DNA of 64,000 nt from Actinomadura viridilutea (GCA_003001795.1 PVNI01000002.1:496001-560000), one strand, 5' to 3'; positions 17,819 through 26,890 are shown, numbered from the stretch's first letter. Translations and numbers: made by a program. The notes: a model not told the origin generated them from the sequence alone.

Positions 17819-18315
17819 CCGGGCGACCGCGTCGTGATCGGGGGCGGCGCGAGCCGTACGGCGAGGCGCCGCGCGTGATGGGCCGCGCGTCGCGCGGCCT
17901 CGCCGCCCCCTGATCGACGCGCGACTCGAGCCGCGCCCGGGCGCCGGTTCCGGAGCCGTTCCGGCCGGCGTCGCGGGTTCCGCGAGTCTCCTTGCGGATG
18001 AGGCGTCCCGACTCGCGCGAGGCCGCCGGCCGAGGCCCCTCCGGGGCGCGGCCGGCGGCCTTTCGCATGCGGCGGCGCTCACCGCGCCTCCGGCACCGGC
18101 TGTCGCCGCGTCGCTCACCAGGTGACAGCCCCCTGGCCGGGGAGAGCGACGCGTCTTCGCACGGACACGCACTGTGATGGCGGCGGCTAGTCTGGAGGGC
18201 GCGACCGGCCGACCGCCCCGGGCCGCCGAACGCGCCGACGGCGGTCGGTGCCGGCGGGCGAACCGGAGCCGCGCCGGCGCGTCGGCCCGGCGCCCGGAGC
18301 ACGAGGAGGCGAGCG
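17819..18315. other. 497-base intergenic region after glnA
   Basis: No gene is convincing here on either strand. It holds the inverted repeat at 18020-18061, a small TCACCAGGTGA palindrome near 18115, and at its end a GAGGAGG Shine-Dalgarno for the next gene. The unusual length fits an insertion point for the beta-helix gene. Confidence 0.6.
18020..18063 (+). terminator. Inverted repeat, possible terminator
   Basis: AGGCCGCCGGCC at 18020-18031 pairs perfectly with 18050-18061 and is followed by TTT. It lies about 200 bases after the glnA stop, so it may end a long glnA 3' region or an unseen transcript. Confidence 0.45.
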
Positions 18316-19509
18316 ATGGCCGGAGTCCCCTACAGCCTGCCCGCGGCCGACCCCGACGACGGCGGACGGGCCGCCTCGGTGCGGCACGGCGTCGACGACC
18401 TGGCCGCACGCCTGGCGGTGCACGAGGAGGTCTACGGCGTGCCGCTGGACGGCTTCGCCGGCTCCGACGACGACGCCAAGCTCCGGGCCGCCCTGTCGTA
18501 CGCGGCGGCGCAGACCCGGCCCCCGGCGATCGTCCTGGCCAACCGGGCGCACCGGTTCGACGGCGGCCCCTACCCGTACTACGACGGGCTCCGGCTCGTC
18601 GGGTCCCTGGGCACCCTCGAGCGCGAGTTCGCCTCCGCCGGACCGCAGTGCGTCGCGACCGTCGGCGGCAGCGCGCTGTTCTCCGTCCCCCGCGCCGGCG
18701 TGAAGAACATGTTCATCCACGGCGTGCAGTTCCGCGCCGCCTCCGGCCGGGTGCACTTCCAGACGCCGATCACCGACTTCGCCAAGGGGCCGATCGTCCA
18801 GGACGCCGACTTCCGCGGCCTCGCCTGGGTCGGGTTCAAGACCGTCATGCACGCCCGCCACCTGCGCTGCTCGATCGAGCGGGTGTACGTCAACAACGGC
18901 ACCGACACCCAGTTCAAGCTCGCCGGGTCCGACAACTACTACTTCGTCGAGGGCAAGTCGTTCATGTCGGCGCACGCCCTGAAGGCGTCGATGTTCTACC
19001 TGTGGTTCACGCACATGTCCCGCACCCAGGTCGGCCCGATCTACATCACCCCGGAGGTCGCCACCGCGGTGCGGATCGACGGGTCGTACGGCGACCTGGT
19101 GTTCACCGGCACCCTGTTCGACTGCACGGGCCGCAGCGCCTCGACCGCGTGCCAGGGCGCCGCCGTCCTCATCACCGGCGGCAAGGGCATCGTGTTCCGC
19201 GACTGCTGGTTCTTCAACAACGCCGTCAACCCCGCCGCCACCGGCCGCCGCCCCGTCGACCGGGGGCAGGTGTTCATCCGGGGGTCGGCGGCCGACATCC
19301 TCTTCGACGGCTGCCAGTTCAACGGCGGCGCCGCGCAGACCACGCACACCCCGCCCGGCACCCCCGCCATCTACGCCGCCACCGGCGTGTCCGGGGTCAA
19401 GGTCTGCAATCCCCTCGCCCCCAACAAGGGCGTCAAGCTGCTGCAGCAGCAGTCCGCCGGGATCATCGCCAAGTACGGCGCGGACGACTGGACCCTGAAA
19501 GTCGCCTAG
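18316..19509 (+). CDS. Right-handed beta-helix (pectate-lyase-like) protein, no signal peptide
   Basis: A 397-residue protein with the look of a parallel beta-helix. The N-terminal segment SDDDAKLRAALSYAA, then PAIVLANRAHRF, is the usual cap of phage tailspike and pectate-lyase_3 proteins. Irregular strand-turn repeats with many Asn, Gly and Phe follow (GVQFRAAS, DADFRGLAW, DCWFFNNAV, DGCQFNGGA). No signal peptide or membrane segment exists, so it is not an ordinary secreted polysaccharide lyase. A catalytic site cannot be read. It has its own strong Shine-Dalgarno and is alone; no other phage-tail or secretion gene is near. Base composition matches the host. Confidence 0.75.
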   Translation: MAGVPYSLPAADPDDGGRAASVRHGVDDLAARLAVHEEVYGVPLDGFAGSDDDAKLRAALSYAAAQTRPPAIVLANRAHRFDGGPYPYYDGLRLVGSLGTLEREFASAGPQCVATVGGSALFSVPRAGVKNMFIHGVQFRAASGRVHFQTPITDFAKGPIVQDADFRGLAWVGFKTVMHARHLRCSIERVYVNNGTDTQFKLAGSDNYYFVEGKSFMSAHALKASMFYLWFTHMSRTQVGPIYITPEVATAVRIDGSYGDLVFTGTLFDCTGRSASTACQGAAVLITGGKGIVFRDCWFFNNAVNPAATGRRPVDRGQVFIRGSAADILFDGCQFNGGAAQTTHTPPGTPAIYAATGVSGVKVCNPLAPNKGVKLLQQQSAGIIAKYGADDWTLKVA

Positions 19510-19600
19510 GGGCCGACCCCGAGGGAACATACTGGTCGCCGACCGTGTTCCGTTGGCGAGCGGCGGAGAGACCGCCGACGCGGCGATCAAAGGGGATCAG

Positions 19601-20029
19601 ATGGCCACGGTGAGGGTCGAGCGGAACGGCGACGCGTTCGAGGCGGTCAACGACCGCGGGGCGCGGGTCGCCGTCGACGGCTCCGGGGAGACGCCCGGCG
19701 CGTTCACGCCGGTGGAGCTGCTGCTGGCCGCGCTGGGCGGATGCGAGCTGGTCACCGTGGAACCGCTGACCGCCGGGCGCGGGCACCGGCTGGCGCGCCT
19801 GTCCGCCACCGTCCGCGCCGACAAGGTCGCCACCAGCAGGCTGGGCACGATCACCATCGCCTACGACGTGGAGCTCCCCGAGGGCGACGACGAGGCCGCC
19901 GACGTGTTCGAGGCGGTGGCCCGCCGGGTGCACGAGCGCTACTGCACGGTGGGCAACGCGCTCAAGGAGCCGATGACCGTGGAGCAGGCGCTGCCCGCCG
20001 CCTCCCGCGCGGACGGCGACCCCGCCTAG
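19601..20029 (+). CDS. OsmC-family protein
   Basis: A 142-residue OsmC/Ohr-fold protein. The two conserved cysteines of peroxide-reducing members are present, in GGCELVTVE and RYCTVGNAL. The family's antiparallel sheet start (ATVRVERNGDAFEAVNDRG) and ETPGAFTPVELLLAALG loop are clear. Such proteins reduce organic hydroperoxides, or have unknown redox roles in the YhfA-like branch; which applies is not decided by sequence. I choose ATG 19601 (MATVRVERNG) rather than an in-frame start at 19553. AGGGGAT precedes it. Confidence 0.85.
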   Translation: MATVRVERNGDAFEAVNDRGARVAVDGSGETPGAFTPVELLLAALGGCELVTVEPLTAGRGHRLARLSATVRADKVATSRLGTITIAYDVELPEGDDEAADVFEAVARRVHERYCTVGNALKEPMTVEQALPAASRADGDPA

Positions 20030-20221
20030 TCCTCCAGCCGGACCCGAGGGGACGCCGCCCACCGCCGTTCATCAGGGACTTCCCTGAGGCTCTCCCGGGG
20101 AAGACGCGCGCCCTCCCCCCAAAGTCCGGACACAGCGTCAGGGATGTACTACTCAAGTCTGAGGACAAGACCATTCGTCCCGGTGATCTCAAGTAATGGC
20201 CGCGCGGCAAGGATAGGCGGC

Positions 20222-21172
20222 ATGGCCCATACCGCCCCCACGGCTCCCCCAAGCCGGCTCATCCCCCCCGGCCGCGTCGCGGCGTGGCCGCGGGCAGGGG
20301 CGAAAGGGCGGCCGCTCGTGCCGTCGGTGTGGCGCGAGCTGGCGCTGATCGTACTGTTCTACACGGCTTATACGCTGACGAGGCTGATCCTGGTTCAGGA
20401 CGGCACGGCACCGGCCTTCGCGCACGCCGACCAGATCCTGGCGTTCGAGCGATCCCTGGGCGTCGACGTCGAACTGCCCCTCAACCAGCTCCTGCTGGAG
20501 GTCCCCTGGCTGGCGCGCGCCGCCAACGTCTTCTACGCCACGGCCCACTTCGCGGTGACGCTCGGTGTCGTCGTCTGGGTGTACCGGAGCCATCCGGAGC
20601 ACTACCGGTGGCTGCGCACCGGCATCATGGCGGCGACGGGCGCGGCGCTGCTGGGCTTCTGGCTGTACCCGCTGGCCCCGCCGCGGTTCCTGGAGCACGA
20701 GGGGTTCGTGGACCCGGTGACGGCCCTGCACTCGATGGGGCTGTACGCCAGCGACGCGTCCGCCACGCTGACCAACCAGTACGCGGCCATGCCGTCGATG
20801 CACGCGGGCTGGGCGCTGTGGTGCGGGTTCGCGCTGGTGCGGCTGGCGACGCGGCGGTGGGTGCGGGCGCTCGGCGCCGTCTACCCGGCCACGACGGTGG
20901 CCGTCATCCTGGCCACCGCCAACCACTACGTGCTGGACGCGGTGGCCGGGATCGCGTTGGTCTCGGCGGCCCTGTGCGCGTCCCGGCTGCTGTACCGCCG
21001 CCTCCCGCTCGGCTCGGCGGGGCGGACGGGTGCCGTGGCGACCGCGGCGGCCGAACGGCGTGCGGAGGCGGAGCTCGATGCGCAGACGAGGCGGCGGCGC
21101 CCCACGAACCCGGACATCGCGGATACGGGCGACACGCTCCCTGATTCGGATGCGTCCGTACATGCGTGTTGA
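20222..21172 (+). CDS. PAP2-family membrane phosphatase/transferase, copy 1
   Basis: A 316-residue membrane protein of the PAP2 (type 2 phosphatidic acid phosphatase) superfamily. The histidine motif is in NQYAAMPSMHAGWALW, and the second catalytic histidine lies in NHYVLDAVAG. About six transmembrane helices are visible, and FWLYPLAPPRF is typical of the inositol-phosphoceramide-synthase-like branch. In actinobacteria this branch acts on lipid or polyprenyl phosphates or transfers phosphoinositol groups; the substrate is unknown. The basic tail of about 45 residues after the last helix is not conserved in copy 2. It is followed after 25 bases by a paralogue. Confidence 0.88.
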   Translation: MAHTAPTAPPSRLIPPGRVAAWPRAGAKGRPLVPSVWRELALIVLFYTAYTLTRLILVQDGTAPAFAHADQILAFERSLGVDVELPLNQLLLEVPWLARAANVFYATAHFAVTLGVVVWVYRSHPEHYRWLRTGIMAATGAALLGFWLYPLAPPRFLEHEGFVDPVTALHSMGLYASDASATLTNQYAAMPSMHAGWALWCGFALVRLATRRWVRALGAVYPATTVAVILATANHYVLDAVAGIALVSAALCASRLLYRRLPLGSAGRTGAVATAAAERRAEAELDAQTRRRRPTNPDIADTGDTLPDSDASVHAC

Positions 21173-21197
21173 TCGTCCCTCTGCGATCCTTGGGCGC

Positions 21198-21995
21198 ATG
21201 CCCCGAAGCGACGACGCGCCCGACCCCTCCGCGGACGGCGGCGCCGCGGGACGGCGGGCTCGGCGTCCCCGGCTGTGGCCGGAGCTGCTGCTGATCGCGA
21301 TCTGCTACGCCTGCTACTCGATGGTCCGCAACCTGGTGCCGGCCGACCACGCCACCGCCGCGCACCGGGCCCAGGAGATCCTCGCCCTCGAGTACCAGCT
21401 GAACCTGGACATCGAGTACGCGCTGAACCGGCTGTTCGTCGACAACGCGTGGCTGGCGATCCCGGCGAACTACTTCTACGCCACGATGCACTTCGCCGTC
21501 ACGACCGGGGTGCTGGTGTGGCTGTACATCCGGCACCCGGACCGCTACACGACCTACCGCACGGTCCTGTTCGCCACGACGATGGTGGGGCTGGTCGGGT
21601 TCTGGCTGTATCCGCTGGCGCCGCCGCGCATGCTGCCGGGATTCACCGACACGGTGATCAGTTTCGGGACGTGGGGCATCTACGGCTCCTCGCCGATGGC
21701 GTCGATGTCCAACCAGTACGCGGCGATGCCGTCGATGCACACCGCGTGGGCGCTGTGGTGCGCGGTCGCGGTGATCGGCGTCGCCGGACGGCGGCGCCCC
21801 TGGACGATGCCGGCGGCCGCGCTCTACCCGACCGTCACCGTCTTCGTGATCATGGGCACGGCCAACCACTTCCTGCTCGACGCCGTGGGCGGGGCCGCCG
21901 CGCTGGCCTGCGGCTTCGCGCTCCGCCACGGCGCGTTCCGGGCGTTCTCCGTGGTCCTGCCCGCCCGCGCGGGCAGCCAGTCGTCGACGCCGTGA
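21198..21995 (+). CDS. PAP2-family membrane phosphatase/transferase, copy 2
   Basis: A 265-residue paralogue of the preceding gene, with NQYAAMPSMHTAWALW, NHFLLDAVGG and FWLYPLAPPRM in the same places. The two proteins clearly arose by tandem duplication and then diverged, most at the N- and C-termini. I place the start at ATG 21198 because GATCCT ends seven bases upstream in the spacing used by many genes here; an in-frame ATG at 21162 overlapping copy 1 is the alternative. It is convergent with glnE. Function is as uncertain as for copy 1. Confidence 0.87.
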   Translation: MPRSDDAPDPSADGGAAGRRARRPRLWPELLLIAICYACYSMVRNLVPADHATAAHRAQEILALEYQLNLDIEYALNRLFVDNAWLAIPANYFYATMHFAVTTGVLVWLYIRHPDRYTTYRTVLFATTMVGLVGFWLYPLAPPRMLPGFTDTVISFGTWGIYGSSPMASMSNQYAAMPSMHTAWALWCAVAVIGVAGRRRPWTMPAAALYPTVTVFVIMGTANHFLLDAVGGAAALACGFALRHGAFRAFSVVLPARAGSQSSTP

Positions 21996-22044
21996 GCGCC
22001 GCCGGGTCGGCCGGGTCCCTGACGGCGGGCCCCGCGACCCCCGG

Positions 22045-25000
22045 TCAGTCGGAGCCGTAGAAGACGCGCTCGACGACGGCGCGGGCGCGGCGGGTGCGGC
22101 GGCGGTAGTCCTCGAGCAGGTCGCCGGTGCCGGGGTAGCCGAGCATGCGGCTGACGGCGCTGCGCTCGCGGTGGTGGTCGGTCGGCAGCAGGTCGGAGGC
22201 GCGGCCGCGCACCAGCATGACCGCGTTGCGCAGGCGGGTGGCCAGCCGCCAGGCGTCCGCGAGCACCTCGGCGTCGGCGGGGGCGAGCAGGCCCTCGGCG
22301 GCGGCCGCCTCCAGCGTCGCCAGGGTGCGGGTGGTGCGCAGCGCGGGCACGCGGTGGGCGTGCCGGAGCTGCAGCAGCTGCGCGACCCACTCCACGTCCG
22401 ACAGGCCGCCGGGGCCGAGCTTGATGTGCAGGCGCCGATCGACGCCGCGCGGCAGCCGCTCGGACTCCATCCGCGCCTTCAGCCGCCGGATCTGGCGGAC
22501 GGCGGCGTCGTCGACGCCGCCCTCGGGCCAGCGCACCGGGTCGATGAGGGCGTGGAAGCGTTCGCGCAGCCCGGCGTCCCCGATGGCCGCGTCCGCGCGC
22601 AGCAGGGCCTGGCTCTCCCAGGGCTCCGACCAGCGGGCGTAGTAGGCGGCGTAGGAGGCCAGCGTGCGCACCAGCGGCCCCTGGCGGCCCTCGGGACGCA
22701 GGTCGGGGTCGATCTCCAGCGGCGGGTCGGGGGCGGGCAGCGCCAGCAGCCGGCGCATCTCCTCGGCGACGGCGTGCGCGGCGGCGTGCGCGTCGCGGTC
22801 GTCGGCGCCGGGCAGCGGGTCGTGGACGAACATCACGTCGGCGTCGCTGCCGTAGCCGAGTTCGCGCCCGCCGAACCGGCCCATGGCCACGACGGCCAGG
22901 CGGGTCGGCAGCGGCCCCCGCCGCTCGATCTCGATCTTGTTGACGGCGGCCCGCAGCGCGGCCTCGACGGTGACGGCGGCGATGTCGGACAGCGCCTCCC
23001 CGACGGTGCGCACGTCGGCCAGGCCGAGCAGGTCGGCGACGGCCACGCGGAACAGCTCGCGGCGGCGCAGCCCGCGCACGACGGCGACGGCCTCCTCGGC
23101 GGGCAGCACCGCCCCTGAGGCCGCCCCGGAGGCCGCCCCGGAGGCCGCCCCGGGGGCCGCGCCGGGGCCGGGGGCGGCGTCGGGGCCGGCGTGGCGGCGC
23201 ACGGCGGCCAGCGCCTCAGTGCGCAGCGCCTCGACGGGGCGCGGCGTCAACTCGGCGTCGCCCACCAGCATCCTGACCGCTTCGGGGGCGCGCAGCAGCA
23301 GGTCGGTGGCGTACCGGCTGGAGCCCAGCACCCAGGCCATGCGTTCGGCGACGGTCACCTCGTCGCGCAGCAGCCGCAGGTACCAGGGGGTGGTGCCGAG
23401 GGCGTCGCTGACGCGGCGGAAGCCGAGCAGGCCCGCGTCCGGGTCGGGCGCGTCGGCGAACCAGCCGAGCATGACCGGCAGCAGGGTGCGCTGGATGGCG
23501 GCGCGGCGCGACACCCCGGACGTCAGCGCCTCGATGTGCCGCAGGGCGCCGGCCGGGTCGGTGTAGCCGAGCGCCTCCAGGCGGGTGCGGGCGGCCTCGG
23601 GGGTGAGCCGCGCCTCCGGTCCGGGCAGGCGGGCCACGGCGCGCAGCAGCGGCCGGTAGAACAGCTTCTCGTGCAGGCGCCGCACCTCGCGGGCGTGCCG
23701 CCGCCACAGCGCGGTGAACTCGCCGACCGGGTCCGTGCGCAGGCCGAGCGCGCGGCCGAGGCGGCGCAGGTCGGCCGGGTCCTCGGGGACGACGTGGGTG
23801 CGGCGCAGCCGGTGCAGCTGGAGCAGGTGCTCGACGCGGCGCAGGAACCGGTAGGCGGCGGCGAGCGCGGCGGCGTCGTCGCGGCCCACGTACCCGCCGT
23901 CCGAGAGCGCGGCCAGCGCCTCGAGGGTGCCGCGGCCGCGCAGCGTCTCGTCGGCGCGGCCGTGGACGAGCTGCAGCAGCTGCACGGCGAACTCCACGTC
24001 CCGCAGCCCGCCGGGGCCGAGTTTGAGCTCGCGTTCGGCGGCGCGGTCGCGGCGGGTCAGGTGGGCCTCGACGCGGCGGCGCATCGACTGCACGTCCTCG
24101 ACGAACTTCTCCCCCGCCGCGGCCTTCCACACCAGCGGGGTGATCATGTCGAGGTAGCGGGCGCCGAGGTCGGCGTCCCCCGCGACGGGGCGGGCCTTCA
24201 GCAGCGCCTGGAACTCCCAGGTCTCGGCCCAGCGCTCGTAGTAGGCGCGGTGGCTGGCCAGCGACCGCACCAGCGGCCCCGCCTTGCCCTCCGGGCGCAG
24301 CGCCGCGTCCACCTCCCACAGCGCGCCCTCCGGGGTGTGCGCCGAGCAGGCCCGCATCATGGCCGAGGCCAGGCGGGCGGCGGCGCGCAGGGCCCGGTCC
24401 TCGTCCGCGCGGCCGTCCGGGGCGTCCCGCGGCTCCGCCACGAACACCACGTCGACGTCGCTGACGTAGTTGAGCTCGCGTCCGCCGCACTTGCCCATGC
24501 TGATCACGGCCAGCCGGCACAGGCCGTGCTCGGGCACCTCGGCGCGCGCCACCGCCAGCCCGGCCTCCAGCGCGGCGGCGGCCAGGTCGGCCAGCGCGGC
24601 GGCGACCTCGGCGACGTCGGCCGCGCCGGTCAGGTCGCGGCCCGCCACGGCGAGCAGCCGCCGCCGGTACGCCACGCGCAGCGCCATCAGCGTCTCGGCG
24701 GAGGCGTCGCGCGCGACCGGCTCGGCGGCGTCCGGGTCGGCGCCCACGGCGCGCAGCAGGTCGGCCCGGGCGTCGGCGGCGTCCTCGGTCGGGGCCGGTC
24801 CGCCGTCGCGCAGCGCCCGCCACTGCTCGGGGTGGCGGCCGAGGTGGTCGCCGAACGCGGCGCTGACGCCGAGCACCGCCAGCAGCCGCTCGCGCGTCCG
24901 CGGCTCGTCTTCGAGCGCCGCGCGCAGCTCCCCGTCGCCGGACGCGGCGGTCAGCAGCCGCAGCAGGCCGGTCAGGGCCAGGTCCGGGTCGGCCGTGGCG

Positions 25001-25152
25001 CCCAGGTCGTCCAGCAGGTCGTCGCCGATCGGCGTGCCCGCCTCCGCGGCCTCCCGCAGCAGCCGCTCGGCCCGTCCCGCGTCGTTGAATCCGAGCCTCG
25101 CCAGCCGCCCGGACAGGGAGGGGCGGCGGTCGGGTGTCCTCGGCACGCTCAC
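22045..25152 (-). CDS. glnE: Bifunctional glutamine synthetase adenylyltransferase/deadenylase
   Basis: A 1035-residue GlnE. Two nucleotidyltransferase domains are present, each with paired aspartates: SDVDVVF near residue 232 (by analogy with E. coli, the deadenylase half) and SDADVMF near residue 768 (the adenylyltransferase half). Helical bundles and a regulatory linker lie between and after them. It attaches AMP to Tyr402 of GlnA when nitrogen is plentiful and removes it under limitation. A stretch near residues 663-680 is a GAAS-type repeat made of 12-bp DNA units. The GTG start at 25152 is backed by TAACGT six bases upstream. glnA2 lies immediately upstream on the same strand. Confidence 0.97.
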   Translation of the reverse strand: MSVPRTPDRRPSLSGRLARLGFNDAGRAERLLREAAEAGTPIGDDLLDDLGATADPDLALTGLLRLLTAASGDGELRAALEDEPRTRERLLAVLGVSAAFGDHLGRHPEQWRALRDGGPAPTEDAADARADLLRAVGADPDAAEPVARDASAETLMALRVAYRRRLLAVAGRDLTGAADVAEVAAALADLAAAALEAGLAVARAEVPEHGLCRLAVISMGKCGGRELNYVSDVDVVFVAEPRDAPDGRADEDRALRAAARLASAMMRACSAHTPEGALWEVDAALRPEGKAGPLVRSLASHRAYYERWAETWEFQALLKARPVAGDADLGARYLDMITPLVWKAAAGEKFVEDVQSMRRRVEAHLTRRDRAAERELKLGPGGLRDVEFAVQLLQLVHGRADETLRGRGTLEALAALSDGGYVGRDDAAALAAAYRFLRRVEHLLQLHRLRRTHVVPEDPADLRRLGRALGLRTDPVGEFTALWRRHAREVRRLHEKLFYRPLLRAVARLPGPEARLTPEAARTRLEALGYTDPAGALRHIEALTSGVSRRAAIQRTLLPVMLGWFADAPDPDAGLLGFRRVSDALGTTPWYLRLLRDEVTVAERMAWVLGSSRYATDLLLRAPEAVRMLVGDAELTPRPVEALRTEALAAVRRHAGPDAAPGPGAAPGAASGAASGAASGAVLPAEEAVAVVRGLRRRELFRVAVADLLGLADVRTVGEALSDIAAVTVEAALRAAVNKIEIERRGPLPTRLAVVAMGRFGGRELGYGSDADVMFVHDPLPGADDRDAHAAAHAVAEEMRRLLALPAPDPPLEIDPDLRPEGRQGPLVRTLASYAAYYARWSEPWESQALLRADAAIGDAGLRERFHALIDPVRWPEGGVDDAAVRQIRRLKARMESERLPRGVDRRLHIKLGPGGLSDVEWVAQLLQLRHAHRVPALRTTRTLATLEAAAAEGLLAPADAEVLADAWRLATRLRNAVMLVRGRASDLLPTDHHRERSAVSRMLGYPGTGDLLEDYRRRTRRARAVVERVFYGSD
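23117..23164. repeat. 12-bp tandem repeat inside glnE
   Basis: Three exact copies and one diverged copy of GAGGCCGCCCCG encode an Ala/Gly/Ser-rich stretch (AASGAASGAASG) in the linker just before the C-terminal domain. The unit is a multiple of three, so length changes would keep the frame. Confidence 0.85.
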
Positions 25153-25158
25153 GGTCTC

Positions 25159-25164
25159 ACGTTA
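25159..25164 (-). promoter_or_regulatory. -10 element TAACGT before glnE
   Basis: On the minus strand TAACGT is followed by six bases and the GTG at 25152. glnE may therefore have its own leaderless transcript besides read-through from glnA2. Confidence 0.5.
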
Positions 25165-25261
25165 GTCCGCGCGGGCGCCGCGGGCCTCTCCTCGCGCGCA
25201 CCCGGACGCCGCGGTTCCGGCTCCGGTCCCGGACGGCCGCGGCCCGCGGCGGCGCGACCGC

Positions 25262-26623
25262 TCAGAGGACCGCGAGCAGGCGGCGGCGTTCGTACTCGGT
25301 GACCTGGCGGCGGTAGTCCTCCCACTCCTGGCGCTTGTTGCGCAGGAAGAAGTCGAAGGTGTGCTCGCCGAGCACCTCGGCCATCAGCTCGCTGCGCTCC
25401 ATCGCCTGGATCGCCTCGTCCAGGCTCTGCGGGAGCGGGCGGATGCCCATGGCGCGCCGCTCGGCCGGGGTGAGCGCCCACACGTCGTCCTCGGCGCCCG
25501 GCGGCAGCTCGTAGCCCTGTTCGATGCCCTTCAGCCCGGCGCCGAGGATGGCCGCGAACGCCAGGTAGGGGTTGCACGCCGAGTCCAGGGACCGGAACTC
25601 GATGCGGGTGGAGTGGCCCTTCTGCGGCTTGTACATCGGCACCCGCACCAGCGCGGAGCGGTTGTTGTGGCCCCAGCAGATGTACGGCGGGGCCTCGCCG
25701 CCCGCGCCCGCGGTGGAGCCGACGCCGCCCCACAGCCGCTTGTAGGAGTTGACCCACTGGTTGCACACCGCGGTGATCTCGGCGGAGTGCCGCAGCAGGC
25801 CCGCGATGAACGCGCGGCCCACCTTGGACAGCTGGTATTCGGCGCCCGGCTCGTAGAAGGCGTTGCGGTCGCCCTCGAACAGCGACATGTGGGTGTGCAT
25901 GCCCGAGCCCGGGTGGTCGGTGAACGGCTTGGGCATGAACGAGGCGTACACCCCCTGCTCCAGCGCGACCTCCTTCATCACCAGCCGGAACGTCATGATG
26001 TTGTCGGCGGTGGTGAGCGCGTCGGCGTAGCGCAGGTCGATCTCCTGCTGGCCGGGGGCGTTCTCGTGGTGGCTGAACTCCACCGAGATGCCCATGGCCT
26101 CCAGCATCATGATCGCGTTGCGCCGGAAGTCGTGCGCGGCGCTGTGCGGGGTGTGGTCGAAGTAGCCGCCGGCGTCCACCGGCTCGGGCTCGCTGCCGTC
26201 CTCGGGCCGGGTGCGCAGCAGGAAGAACTCGATCTCGGGGTGGGTGTAGAAGGTGAAGCCGAGGTCGGCGGCCTTGGCCAGCGCCCGCTTGAGCACGTAG
26301 CGGGGGTCGGCGAAGCTCGGCGTGCCGTCCGGCATGAGGATGTCGCAGAACATGCGGGCCGCGCCCGGCGACTCGCTGCGCCAGGGCAGCACCTGGAAGG
26401 TGGACGGGTCCGGCTTGGCGATCATGTCGGACTCGTGGATCCGGGCGAAGCCCTCGATGGCCGACCCGTCGAACCCGATGCCCTCGTCGAAGGCGCCCTC
26501 GAGCTCGGCGGGGGCGACCGCGACGGACTTCAGGAACCCGAGCACGTCGGTGAACCACAGCCGGATGAAGCGGATGTCGCGCTCCTCCAGCGTGCGGAGC
26601 ACGAACTCCTGCTGACGGTCCAA
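25262..26623 (-). CDS. glnA2: Glutamine synthetase-like protein GlnA2
   Basis: A 453-residue GSI-alpha-type paralogue (VLRTLEERDIRFIRLWFTDV) in the usual actinobacterial place next to glnE. It lacks the insertion and the adenylylation tyrosine of GlnA: the matching region reads DDVWALTPAERR, so GlnE should not modify it. In Streptomyces a relative is a gamma-glutamylpolyamine synthetase, while in mycobacteria it is a minor GS; either role is possible here. The start must be TTG 26623: an in-frame TGA lies five codons upstream, no ATG or GTG intervenes, and GGGAG is well placed. A GlnR-like half box lies 120 bases upstream. Confidence 0.94.
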   Translation of the reverse strand: MDRQQEFVLRTLEERDIRFIRLWFTDVLGFLKSVAVAPAELEGAFDEGIGFDGSAIEGFARIHESDMIAKPDPSTFQVLPWRSESPGAARMFCDILMPDGTPSFADPRYVLKRALAKAADLGFTFYTHPEIEFFLLRTRPEDGSEPEPVDAGGYFDHTPHSAAHDFRRNAIMMLEAMGISVEFSHHENAPGQQEIDLRYADALTTADNIMTFRLVMKEVALEQGVYASFMPKPFTDHPGSGMHTHMSLFEGDRNAFYEPGAEYQLSKVGRAFIAGLLRHSAEITAVCNQWVNSYKRLWGGVGSTAGAGGEAPPYICWGHNNRSALVRVPMYKPQKGHSTRIEFRSLDSACNPYLAFAAILGAGLKGIEQGYELPPGAEDDVWALTPAERRAMGIRPLPQSLDEAIQAMERSELMAEVLGEHTFDFFLRNKRQEWEDYRRQVTEYERRRLLAVL

Positions 26624-26741
26624 GGCCCCACTCCCTCACAGCTTGCCCGACTGCCCGGTCCGTGCCCGCGTCCGGCGTTGCTTTGACGGGCGTTGGCGCT
26701 GGTGCCGACAGGTCCGGGACTCTGCAGTATGCCTCGCGGCT

Positions 26742-26757
26742 GTTTCAACGACGTTAC
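26742..26757 (-). promoter_or_regulatory. GlnR-like half box upstream of glnA2
   Basis: On the minus strand GTAAC, six bases, GAAAC: an exact match to one a-b pair of the GlnR consensus. The next expected pair (GAGGC, CAGAG) is poor. It lies 119 bases before the glnA2 TTG, within a 267-base gap that has no gene and a locally lower GC content. Confidence 0.55.
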
Positions 26758-26890
26758 GGATGATTCCGCCGCACCACCCCGGGGGCAAATCGCACATATA
26801 TCCCAGGTCTGCCCAATTTGCCCCACTGTGCCACATGCCCGCGCGTCCGTCCCAGCGGCGACCGCGCCGCCGCCCCCGTGACCGCCCGCG

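Noticed and set aside
18020..18061. Attachment site or transposon end flanking the beta-helix gene
   Set aside because: The inverted repeat has no matching copy beyond the gene, no integrase is present and base composition does not change; a terminator is the simpler reading.
26640..26890. A small gene or RNA in the AT-richer gap before glnA2
   Set aside because: No frame with a usable start and Shine-Dalgarno exists; the lower GC is explained by promoter and GlnR-like sequence.
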